Assembly (NCBI GenBank): GCA_002347645.1 | Contig: DDYF01000060.1 | Location: forward strand, 22,515-86,514 | Direction: 5' to 3' | DNA length: 64,000 nt | DNA from: Thermoleophilia bacterium UBA2241 | GTDB lineage: Bacteria > Actinomycetota > Thermoleophilia > UBA2241 | In this document: piece by piece, positions 39,534-46,946 of the stretch | How positions within the stretch are numbered: the first letter of the stretch is position 1 | Layout: every line of letters begins with the position of its first letter | Translations under genes and position numbers: made by a program | Notes under the pieces: generated by a model | The model's input: the letters and a program-made list of their open reading frames with translations, nothing else | What the model was told of the DNA's origin: nothing | Databases searched by the model: none

Positions 39534-41066
39534 ATGCGTTACTACGTCACCACGCCCATCTACTACGTCAACGCCGAGCCTCACCTCGGGCACGCCTACA
39601 CGACCATCGCCGCCGACATCCTCGCCCGCTACCACCGCCAGAAGGGCGACGACGTCTTCTTCCTCACCGGGACGGACGAGCACGGCACGAAGATCGCCCA
39701 GGCGGCCGAGCAGCGCGGGCTCACGCCGCGCGCCCACGTCGACGAGATGGCGCCCAAGTTCCGCGAGCTAGCGCGCACGCTCAACGCCAGCAACGACTTC
39801 TTCATCCGCACCACCGACCCCGAGCACGAGGCCTTCGTGCAGGGGTTCGTCGAGAAGCTGCGCGCCGCCGGCGACATCGAGAAGCGCACCTACGGCGGCC
39901 TGTACTGCACGCAGTGCGAGGGTTTCTGGTACGAGCGCGACCTGGCGCCCGACGGCACCTGTCCCGACCACGGGACAAAGCCGACGTGGGTCGAGGAAGA
40001 GAACTACTACTTCCTCCTCTCGAAGTACCAGGACCGGCTGAGCGAGTTCTTCCGCGCCAACCCCGGCTTGGTGAAGCCGAAGTCGCGCTACAACGAGGCG
40101 CTGTCGTTCATCGAGCAGGGCCTCGAGGACATCAGCATCAGCCGCTCGAGCATCACCTGGGGCGTGCCCGTGCCGTGGGACACCGAGCAGGTCATCTACG
40201 TGTGGGTCGACGCCCTCATCAACTACCTCTCGGCGCTCACGTACGCGCGGCCGGGTGAGGACCTCGTTGACCGCTACTGGCCGGTCGTCTACCACCTGCT
40301 CGGCAAGGACATCCTCAAGTTCCACGCCGTGATCTGGCCCGCCCTCCTCTGGAGCGCCGGCTACGAGGCGCCGACGGGCGAGACCATCCACGGGTATCTG
40401 TTGATGGGCGGCGAGAAGATGAGCAAGACGCGCGGCAACGTGCTCGACCCGTTCGCCGTCATGGAGACCTACGGGCTCGACGCCCTGCGCTTCTACTTGT
40501 TCAGAGAGGTGGCGTTCGGGCTCGACGGCACGATATCGCTGGAGGGGTTCGAGCAGCGTTACACGAACGAGCTCGCCAACGAGCTCGGCAACCTCGTGAG
40601 CCGCAGCGTGTCGATGATTGGCAAGTACCGCGAGGGGAGAATCCCTCAAGCTGGACCTGAGGGTGACGGTTTAGCCGGGGTGGCGGCCGAGGGCGAGGCG
40701 ATGGTGCGCGCCGCCGGCGCGCACTTCGACGCCGTCGAGATCACGGCCGCCCTGGAGAGTGTCTGGGAGTACGTGCGGCGCCTCAACAAGCTGGTCGAAG
40801 AAGAGGCGCCGTGGAAGCTGGCCAAGGACGAGACGCAGGCCGGGCGCCTGGACGCCGTGCTGCGTGCCCTGGCGGCCGGCCTGCGTCTCGTCGCCCTGAC
40901 CCTCTATCCGGTCGTGCCGGACACGGCGGTCGAGATCCTGCGCCGCCTCGGGCAGCCCAACGGCGATGCCGACCTTCTGCTCGAGGGCGCCGTCTGGGAC
41001 GGGCTCGTGGCGGCGGCGGTCGACGTCGCTCCGCCGCTCTTCCCGCGCATCGAGAAGAGCGCCTGA
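39534..41066 (+). CDS. metG: Methionyl-tRNA synthetase
   Basis: Charges tRNA-Met, 510 aa. Class I motifs: the HIGH equivalent HLGHAYTT (residues 19-26) and KMSKTRGN. A zinc knuckle is present as CTQCEGFWYERDLAPDGTCPDH. It lacks the C-terminal tRNA-binding (EMAP-like) domain, so it is the short form. Followed by tatD, rsmA and ispE in a common metG-tatD-rsmA-ispE order. Confidence 0.97.
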   Translation: MRYYVTTPIYYVNAEPHLGHAYTTIAADILARYHRQKGDDVFFLTGTDEHGTKIAQAAEQRGLTPRAHVDEMAPKFRELARTLNASNDFFIRTTDPEHEAFVQGFVEKLRAAGDIEKRTYGGLYCTQCEGFWYERDLAPDGTCPDHGTKPTWVEEENYYFLLSKYQDRLSEFFRANPGLVKPKSRYNEALSFIEQGLEDISISRSSITWGVPVPWDTEQVIYVWVDALINYLSALTYARPGEDLVDRYWPVVYHLLGKDILKFHAVIWPALLWSAGYEAPTGETIHGYLLMGGEKMSKTRGNVLDPFAVMETYGLDALRFYLFREVAFGLDGTISLEGFEQRYTNELANELGNLVSRSVSMIGKYREGRIPQAGPEGDGLAGVAAEGEAMVRAAGAHFDAVEITAALESVWEYVRRLNKLVEEEAPWKLAKDETQAGRLDAVLRALAAGLRLVALTLYPVVPDTAVEILRRLGQPNGDADLLLEGAVWDGLVAAAVDVAPPLFPRIEKSA

Positions 41067-41088
41067 GCCGGCGCGAGGCGCGCCGCCC

Positions 41089-41892
41089 ATGTCCGACCAC
41101 AGCGACGTGCGCACGAGCGCCATGCCGACCGGCCTGATCGACTCCCACTGCCACCTCGAGCTGCTGCGTGACACCGAGGGTGACCTCGCCGCAGCTTGGC
41201 AGACGGGGCTCGAGGCGATCGTGACCATCGGCTTCGACCTCGGCTCGTCGCGCAAGGCGGCCGCCTTCGCTCGCCGGTACGAGCGCGTGCATGCGGTGGT
41301 GGGTCTGTACCCGCACGAGGCCGACAAGCTCGACGACGCGCTGCTCGCGGAACTCGAGCGGTTGACGCGCGAGCCCAAGGTGGTCGCCGTCGGCGAATGC
41401 GGCCTGGACTACTTCCACGATCGCTGTCCGCACGACGTCCAGCGGCGTGCCTTCTCGGCCCAGATCGACCTGGCCAGGCGCGCCGGCTTGGTGCTCGTCG
41501 TTCACACCCGGGAGGCGGCCGCCGACACCATGCGCGTGCTCGCCGAGGAGGCCGCCGGCCTGACCGTCGTGCTGCACTGCTTCTCGCTCCCCGGCCACGT
41601 CGACGAGTGCAACGCGCGCGGCTACTACCAGTCGTTTGCCGGCAACGTCACGTACAAGAAGGCCGAGGATCTGCGCGCCGCGGCCGCGGCCGTGCGCGAC
41701 GACCTGCTGCTGGTCGAGACCGACGCGCCCTACCTGACCCCGGTGCCCCACCGCGGCAAGCCGAACCAGCCGGCCTGGGTGGCGGCCACCGCGGCGGTCG
41801 TCGCCGAGGCCCGTGGCTGGACGCTGGAGCGGACTGCCTCGGTCACCACGGCCAACGCGCGGCGCGCCTTCGGCCTGCCGGCAGCGGGCTGA
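41089..41892 (+). CDS. tatD: TatD family metal-dependent DNase
   Basis: 267 aa TIM-barrel hydrolase. Metal ligands: DSHCHL (near residue 18), GECGLDY, VVHTREA, LHCFS and ETDAPYL. The family degrades DNA from 3' ends and has been linked to repair and tRNA quality control. The start is ambiguous between ATG 41089 and ATG 41122. Confidence 0.93.
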   Translation: MSDHSDVRTSAMPTGLIDSHCHLELLRDTEGDLAAAWQTGLEAIVTIGFDLGSSRKAAAFARRYERVHAVVGLYPHEADKLDDALLAELERLTREPKVVAVGECGLDYFHDRCPHDVQRRAFSAQIDLARRAGLVLVVHTREAAADTMRVLAEEAAGLTVVLHCFSLPGHVDECNARGYYQSFAGNVTYKKAEDLRAAAAAVRDDLLLVETDAPYLTPVPHRGKPNQPAWVAATAAVVAEARGWTLERTASVTTANARRAFGLPAAG

Positions 41893-41895
41893 GCG

Positions 41896-42840
41896 ATGCC
41901 CGCCGACCGCGACCGGCCGCCCAGGCCGCGCCCGCTGCACCGCTACGGCCAGAACCACCTCGTCGACCGCCGCGTGCTCGACGCGATCCTGCGACAGGCC
42001 GCGGTGCGGCCCGACGAGGTCGTCCTCGAGGTAGGGGCCGCCGACGGCCTGCTCACGCGGCCGCTGCTCGAGAGGGCGCGAACCGTGCACGCCTTCGAGG
42101 TCGATCGCCGTTACGCGTCGCGTCTTGAGCGGCTGGCCGCCGGGGCGCCGGGGTTGCGCGTCCATCTCGAGGACGCGCTCAAGGCGCGCCTCGGCGAGCT
42201 TGACCCGCAACCGACCGCGCTGGTCGCCAACCTCGCCTACAACATCGCCATCCCGCTGGTCATGACGACCGTCGCGCAGGTACCCTCGATACGGCGCTGG
42301 GCGATCATGGTGCAGAAGGAACTTGGGGAGCGGCTGTTCGCCGTCCCCGGGACCAAGGCCTACGCCGCGGTGTCGGTGCTCACCCAGTTCAACTGCGAGC
42401 TGGAACGGGCGCGGCCGGTGGCGCGCAGCGCCTTCCGGCCGCGCCCGAACGTCGAGTCCGCCTTCGTCAGCTTCGCGCGCAGGGTCGCCGCGAGTGACGG
42501 AACATGGCTCGTCGGCACGCAACCGCTCGACCGCGACGGCTACGCCGTCGTCGAGAGGCTCGTCCGCCGCGCCTTCGCCCAGCGGCGCAAGCAGCTCGCG
42601 ACCTCGCTCGCGGGCGCCGATCCCGGAGCGCCGTCCGTCCCGGCTCCGGCCGGGGAGGGCGCGGCGCCCGTGACGTCTGGCGTGGGCGCCGCGCCGTCGG
42701 GCGGTCACACGATCGGGCGTGCCGACGTGGCCAGGGCCCTGGAGGCGGTCAGCGCGAGCCCGACGGCGCGTCCCGAGGAGCTTGACCCCGAGCGCTGGCT
42801 CGCCTTCGCGCGCGCCTTGGGCTGGCTGGCGACATCGTGA
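41896..42840 (+). CDS. rsmA: 16S rRNA dimethyladenosine transferase
   Basis: Dimethylates A1518/A1519 of 16S rRNA, 314 aa. RYGQNHLVDRRVLDAIL opens the family; SAM motif I reads VLEVGAADGLLTRPL and the catalytic motif NLAYNIAIPL. Two drifts from consensus are notable: GAADG for GPGxG and NLAYN for NLPYN. A Pro/Ala/Gly-rich insertion sits near residues 240-275 before the last helices. It starts 3 nt after tatD. Confidence 0.92.
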   Translation: MPADRDRPPRPRPLHRYGQNHLVDRRVLDAILRQAAVRPDEVVLEVGAADGLLTRPLLERARTVHAFEVDRRYASRLERLAAGAPGLRVHLEDALKARLGELDPQPTALVANLAYNIAIPLVMTTVAQVPSIRRWAIMVQKELGERLFAVPGTKAYAAVSVLTQFNCELERARPVARSAFRPRPNVESAFVSFARRVAASDGTWLVGTQPLDRDGYAVVERLVRRAFAQRRKQLATSLAGADPGAPSVPAPAGEGAAPVTSGVGAAPSGGHTIGRADVARALEAVSASPTARPEELDPERWLAFARALGWLATS

Positions 42841-42856
42841 GAGACGCGCAACGGGG

Positions 42857-43906
42857 ATGACGGTGGAGATGAACGGCACGCTCGACGCGGTCGAGGTCGC
42901 AGCGCCCGCCAAGGTCAACCTTGCGCTGCTCGTCGGACCGCTGCGACCCGACGGCTTCCACGAGCTCGCCTCCCTGATGGTGCCGGTGACGCTCGGCGAT
43001 CTGGTCGTCGTGCGGCGCACACCCGGTGAGGACCTCGTCGTCGACTGTGCGGTGTGCCCCGGCGAGCGGAACCTTGCGGCGCGTATGGTGCGCGAGCTCG
43101 AGGCGCGCCTCGAGCGCCGCTTCGAGGTCGCCGTCGACGTGCACAAGCAGATCCCCGTGGGCGCCGGCCTCGCCGGTGGAAGCTCGGATGCCGCGGCGAC
43201 GCTCGTCGCGCTCGAGCGTCTCTTCGAGCTCGACCTCTCGCCGCGGTTGCGCTACGAGGTCGCAGCGGCGGTCGGCTCCGACGTCCCCTTCTTCCTCTGG
43301 CCCGGGGCGCAGTTGGCCATGGGACGCGGGCAGCTGCTCAAGGATGTCGGCCTGGTGGCCCCGCTCAGCTTGGTGATCGCCGTCCCCGAGGTGTCGCTCT
43401 CCACGGCCGCCGTCTACGGCTGGAGGGACGAGGACGTCCGGGTGACCTTGCCCGACTTCGTTCCTCGGGCGCGGATGCTGTCGAGCCGCGTCGCCGCCGC
43501 GCGCACCCTGCATGACATCGCCGCGCTGGTCGAGAACGACCTCGAGGCGAGCGTCGTCGCGCGCCGCCCCGAGGTGGGCGCCCTGCGCGACCGCCTGCTC
43601 GCCGAGGGGGCGGCTGCGGCGGCCATGACCGGCAGCGGGTCCGCCGTCTTCGGCCTCTTCACCGACGTCGAGGCCGCGAGCCGCGCGCGATCGCGGCTGC
43701 TCGCGGCCTCACGCGACGCCTCGCCGGACGCGGGCGGCGTCTTGCCGCCCGGGCGCGTCTTCTGCGTCACCGACCTGCAGGCCGCCCCGGAGGACGGCGC
43801 GCACCCGTGGGCCGGCGTGCGGCCCGCGGCGCCCTCGGGCGCTCCCCGGCGCAAACCGCGACCGGCTCGCCGGCGGCCCTCGGGGCGCCCTCCCGGCGCA
43901 AGTTGA
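42857..43906 (+). CDS. ispE: 4-diphosphocytidyl-2-C-methyl-D-erythritol kinase
   Basis: GHMP kinase of the non-mevalonate isoprenoid pathway, 349 aa. APAKVNLALLVGPLRPDGFHEL at the start and the ATP loop PVGAGLAGGSSDAAAT near residue 96 are diagnostic. The C-terminus carries an extra basic, Pro/Arg-rich tail of about 35 residues. ATG 42857 is used; ATG 42869 is possible. Its stop codon is overlapped by the -35 box of the next operon. Confidence 0.95.
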   Translation: MTVEMNGTLDAVEVAAPAKVNLALLVGPLRPDGFHELASLMVPVTLGDLVVVRRTPGEDLVVDCAVCPGERNLAARMVRELEARLERRFEVAVDVHKQIPVGAGLAGGSSDAAATLVALERLFELDLSPRLRYEVAAAVGSDVPFFLWPGAQLAMGRGQLLKDVGLVAPLSLVIAVPEVSLSTAAVYGWRDEDVRVTLPDFVPRARMLSSRVAAARTLHDIAALVENDLEASVVARRPEVGALRDRLLAEGAAAAAMTGSGSAVFGLFTDVEAASRARSRLLAASRDASPDAGGVLPPGRVFCVTDLQAAPEDGAHPWAGVRPAAPSGAPRRKPRPARRRPSGRPPGAS

Positions 43907-43932
43907 CCCCCGCGCCGGGCGGCTGGTATACA
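43903..43932 (+). promoter_or_regulatory. Promoter of the saccharopine-pathway operon
   Basis: TTGACC (43903-43908), 18-bp spacer ending in TGG, TATACA (43927-43932). The start site should be near 43939, about 312 nt before the first gene. Confidence 0.7.
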
Positions 43933-43987
43933 CGGGTAGAGAGCGATCGACGCACCGTCCCCGGATGGGGCGGTGACTTCCCGAGGG

Positions 43988-44003
43988 GGTGTGATAGCTG
44001 ACC
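43988..44003 (+). repeat. 16-mer direct repeat, copy 1
   Basis: GGTGTGATAGCTGACC, identical to the copy at 44185-44200, both preceded by a G-rich run. It has weak dyad symmetry (GGT...ACC). Confidence 0.85.
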
Positions 44004-44184
44004 AGGCGGCAGTCGGTCGGTCGTCACGCGCCTGGTGGCATCGTCCCATCGCGTTCGCGCTGATCTCCCCTCGAGCTCGACCGTCGCGGACGTCGTCTGT
44101 CCACTGCGTGGCGCTTGCGCGGCGTCCACGCGCACCGCTCCCGACCCGCCTGCCCGTCATGTTCTCGCGCGACCCTTTTCGGGA

Positions 44185-44200
44185 GGTGTGATAGCTGACC
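44185..44200 (+). repeat. 16-mer direct repeat, copy 2
   Basis: GGTGTGATAGCTGACC, 197 nt after copy 1 and just before the helix that covers the ribosome binding site of the next gene. Confidence 0.85.
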
Positions 44201-44250
44201 GACCTTCCAGCTGATCGCAGCACGTCATCATCCGCACTGGAGGGCTGATC

Positions 44251-45570
44251 ATGCGCAACGTAGGTATCCGCAGGGAGGACAAGGACGTCTGGGAGGCCCG
44301 CGTCCCGCTCGTTCCCGGCGACGTGAAGGATCTGATCGCGCGCGGCGACGTGGCGGTCGCTGTGCAGCCGTCGGCGCAGCGCGTGTTCGCCGACCGCGAG
44401 TTCGCCGGCGCCGGCGCTGCCGTCGCCGAAGATCTCGGCGACTGCGACATCGTGCTCGCCGTCAAGGAGATCCCTGTCGACTTCTTCCGGGCTGGCAAGA
44501 CGTACGTCTTCTTCTCGCACACGATCAAGGGGCAGCCGTACAACATGGCGATGCTGCGCCGCATGATGGAGCTCGGCTGCCAGCTTCTCGACTACGAGCG
44601 TATCGTCGACGAGCGCAACGCACGCCTCATCTCGTTCTCGCGCTTCGCCGGCCTTGCGGGCGCCGTCGACACGCTCTGGGCGCTGGGCCGGCGCCTCGAG
44701 TGGGAGGGTCTGTCGCCGAACCCGTTCGCCGAGCTGGAGCAGACGTACACCTACGGCACGCTCGACGGCGCGCTCGACGCGGTCGCCCGGTGCGAAGAGC
44801 GCCTCGCGGCCCACGGCGCGCCCGAGGCGCTCGGCCCCCTGGTGATCGGCGTGGCTGGTGACGGGCGCGTCTCACGCGGCGCCCAGGAGGTCATCGCCGC
44901 GCTCGATCCCCTGGTGGTGGCGCCGGACGAGCTCGAGACGGTCGCCGCCGGTCGGCCCTCGGGTCGCCGGGCGTACGAGGTCGTCTTTCGCGAAGAGGAC
45001 ATGGTCGCGCGGAAGCCGGAGGAGCCCTCGGCCGCCGGCGCCTTCGACGTCCGCGACTACTACGAGCACCCGGAGCGCTACGCAGGCAGGTTCGCGCGCT
45101 TCCTGCCCATGCTGCCGGTCCTGATCAACGCGATCTACTGGGAGGAGCGCTACCCGCGCCTGGTCACCAAGGCCGACGCGCGCGCTCTCTGGGCGGGTGG
45201 CGCGCGCCCGCGCCTGACGGTGATCGGCGACGTGAGCTGCGACATCGGCGGCTCCGTCGAGCTCACCGTCAAGGAGACGCACGTCGGTGACCCCGTCTAC
45301 GTGTACGACCCGCTCACGGACGAGGTCCACGACGGGTTCGCCGGCCGGGGCCCGGTCGTCCTCGCCGTCGGCAACCTGCCCTGCGAGCTGCCGCGCGACG
45401 CCTCCGAGACCTTCAGCTCGGTGCTCGCCACTTTCATGCCGGCGCTCGTCGCCGCCGACTTCTCGGCTCTCTTCGACGAGCTCGCCCTGCCGGACGAGCT
45501 CAGGAGGGCGCTGATCCTGCACCACGGCGAGCTCACACCGGACTACGCCTACTTGAGGAGCTTCGTATGA
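44251..45570 (+). CDS. Lysine-ketoglutarate reductase (saccharopine dehydrogenase, lysine-forming domain family)
   Basis: 439 aa, matching the N-terminal LKR half of the two-domain animal/plant enzyme AASS/LKR-SDH. IRREDKDVWEARVPL, KTYVFFSHTIKGQPYNM, LDYERIVDERNARLISF and GDVSCDIGGSVELT are the diagnostic blocks. It condenses lysine with 2-oxoglutarate to saccharopine using NADPH. The SDH half is encoded separately downstream, joined by an ATGA overlap. GGAGGG lies 6 nt before the ATG. The role is most likely lysine breakdown to 2-aminoadipate semialdehyde. Confidence 0.9.
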   Translation: MRNVGIRREDKDVWEARVPLVPGDVKDLIARGDVAVAVQPSAQRVFADREFAGAGAAVAEDLGDCDIVLAVKEIPVDFFRAGKTYVFFSHTIKGQPYNMAMLRRMMELGCQLLDYERIVDERNARLISFSRFAGLAGAVDTLWALGRRLEWEGLSPNPFAELEQTYTYGTLDGALDAVARCEERLAAHGAPEALGPLVIGVAGDGRVSRGAQEVIAALDPLVVAPDELETVAAGRPSGRRAYEVVFREEDMVARKPEEPSAAGAFDVRDYYEHPERYAGRFARFLPMLPVLINAIYWEERYPRLVTKADARALWAGGARPRLTVIGDVSCDIGGSVELTVKETHVGDPVYVYDPLTDEVHDGFAGRGPVVLAVGNLPCELPRDASETFSSVLATFMPALVAADFSALFDELALPDELRRALILHHGELTPDYAYLRSFV

Positions 45571-46946
45571 AGAGGGTTCTCGTGCTCGGCGCGGGCATGG
45601 TCGCGCGCCCGCTCGTCTCCTGCCTGCTGGCGCGCGACGACCTTGAAGTCACCGTGGCCGACGTCGACAGTGGGCGGGCGGCCGCGCTGACTGCCGGCGC
45701 TCCCCGCGGCCGCGGGGTCGCGCTCGACGCCCGCGACACGGCGGCGGTGGGCGCGCTGCTGGACGACTGCGACCTGCTGGTGAGCCTGCTGCCGCCTGAG
45801 TTCGAGCCCGCGGTCACGCGGCTCGCCGTGGCCCGACGCAGGAGCATGGTGAGCGCGTCGCCGCGCGGCGAGGCCGGGATGGACGCGCTCGCCGGCGAGG
45901 CACACGCCGCCGGCATCGCGCTCATGCCCGAGGTTGGCCTGGATCCGGGTCTCGACCACATGGCGATCGCCCGCATGGTCGCGCGCGTGAGGGCGCGCGG
46001 CGGCCGGGTGCTGTCCTGCCGCTCCTACTGCGGCGGGCTTCCCGCGCCCGAGGCGAACACCAACTGCTGGGACTACAAGTTCTCCTGGAACCCCAAGGGC
46101 GCGGTGGAGGCCTCGCTCTTCGACGCCCGCTATCTGCGTGACGGGCGCGAGGTCTACGTCCCCAACACGGAGCTCTTCACGAAGCACTGGCTGGTCCCGA
46201 TCCCCGGCTTCGACGAGCTCGAGGCGCACTTCAACGGCGACTCACTGCCGTACGTGGGCATCTACGGTCTGGACGGCGTGCGCGACCTCGTGCGCGCCAC
46301 GCTGCGCTACCCGGGCTGGGCGTTCACGATGCGCCAGGTGCAGAAGCTCGCCTACAACTCGACCACCGAGCTGCCGGACGCCCCGGCGACGTACGCCGCC
46401 CTCACGCGCCGGCTCGCCGGCCTCGCCGAGGGCGAGGACCTGGTCACCGGCCTGGCCCGCGTGCTCGACGTCGACGCGCAGTCGGCGGTGATCGAGCGCC
46501 TCGTCTGGCTGGGTCTCACCGCCGACGACCCCATCGTCTGGAGCGACGGCCAGGAGCGCACGCCGCTCATGGCGCTCGCGGAGCGGATGTTCGAGAAGAT
46601 GATGTTCGCCCCGGGCGAGCGCGACCTCTCGGTGCTGCACAACGAGGTCGTCGCGGCGCTCCCGGCCGGCGGATGCGAGCGCTCGACGGCGACGCTCGTC
46701 GCGTACGGCGACCCCGGCGGCGACTCGTCCATGGCGCTCACCGTCGGCACCCCCGCGGCGATCGCCGCCACGTTGCTGCTCGACGGCCGGATCCCCGAGA
46801 CGGGCCTGGTGATGCCCGTCAAGCCCCACATCTACGAACCGATCCTCGATGCGATGGCCGCCCGGGGCGTCGTGTTCGACGAGCGGACGGAGCCGCTGCC
46901 CGTCTCCGGCAGCGGCTCCGCGTCCGCACAGGAGGCGATGTCATGA
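45567..46946 (+). CDS. Saccharopine dehydrogenase-like protein, divergent copy
   Basis: 459 aa. Rossmann motif VLVLGAGMVARPLV at the N-terminus, EVGLDPGLDHM near residue 122 and the block RSYCGGLPAPEANTN that forms the saccharopine pocket are present. At residues 96-101 it reads SASPRG where the downstream paralogue and AASS have TSYVS-like sequence, so this copy is divergent in a normally conserved strand. The start overlaps the LKR stop and its own stop overlaps the next start (both ATGA). It may be a second dehydrogenase, a heteromer partner, or have a related substrate. Confidence 0.85.
   Translation: MKRVLVLGAGMVARPLVSCLLARDDLEVTVADVDSGRAAALTAGAPRGRGVALDARDTAAVGALLDDCDLLVSLLPPEFEPAVTRLAVARRRSMVSASPRGEAGMDALAGEAHAAGIALMPEVGLDPGLDHMAIARMVARVRARGGRVLSCRSYCGGLPAPEANTNCWDYKFSWNPKGAVEASLFDARYLRDGREVYVPNTELFTKHWLVPIPGFDELEAHFNGDSLPYVGIYGLDGVRDLVRATLRYPGWAFTMRQVQKLAYNSTTELPDAPATYAALTRRLAGLAEGEDLVTGLARVLDVDAQSAVIERLVWLGLTADDPIVWSDGQERTPLMALAERMFEKMMFAPGERDLSVLHNEVVAALPAGGCERSTATLVAYGDPGGDSSMALTVGTPAAIAATLLLDGRIPETGLVMPVKPHIYEPILDAMAARGVVFDERTEPLPVSGSGSASAQEAMS

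Larger units (their letters stand above)
43933..44250 (+). promoter_or_regulatory. Long structured leader before the lysine-ketoglutarate reductase gene; candidate cis-regulatory RNA
   Basis: The only gene-free stretch above 300 nt in the window. Visible elements, in order: hairpin CACCG-T-CCCC / GGGGCGGTG (43953-43975); 16-mer copy 1 (43988-44003); hairpin ACCAGGCG (44001-44008) / CGCCTGGT (44029-44036); hairpin GCGTGG (44106-44111) / CCACGC (44126-44131); 16-mer copy 2 (44185-44200); helix CCTTCCAG (44203-44210) / CTGGAGGG (44237-44244), which covers the ribosome binding site. A 66-codon open frame from GTG 43991 to 44191 exists but has no usable ribosome binding site and looks non-coding. 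No known riboswitch consensus was recognised. Confidence 0.6.

Noticed and set aside
43991..44191. 66-codon frame in the saccharopine-operon leader as a real gene
   Set aside because: Its GTG is only about 1 nt from the G-rich run, composition is not coding-like, and no family is recognised. A regulatory uORF cannot be fully excluded.
46673..46942. Upstream extension of the second saccharopine dehydrogenase frame
   Set aside because: It overlaps the first paralogue in another frame; ATG 46943 gives the family N-terminus and the ATGA overlap.
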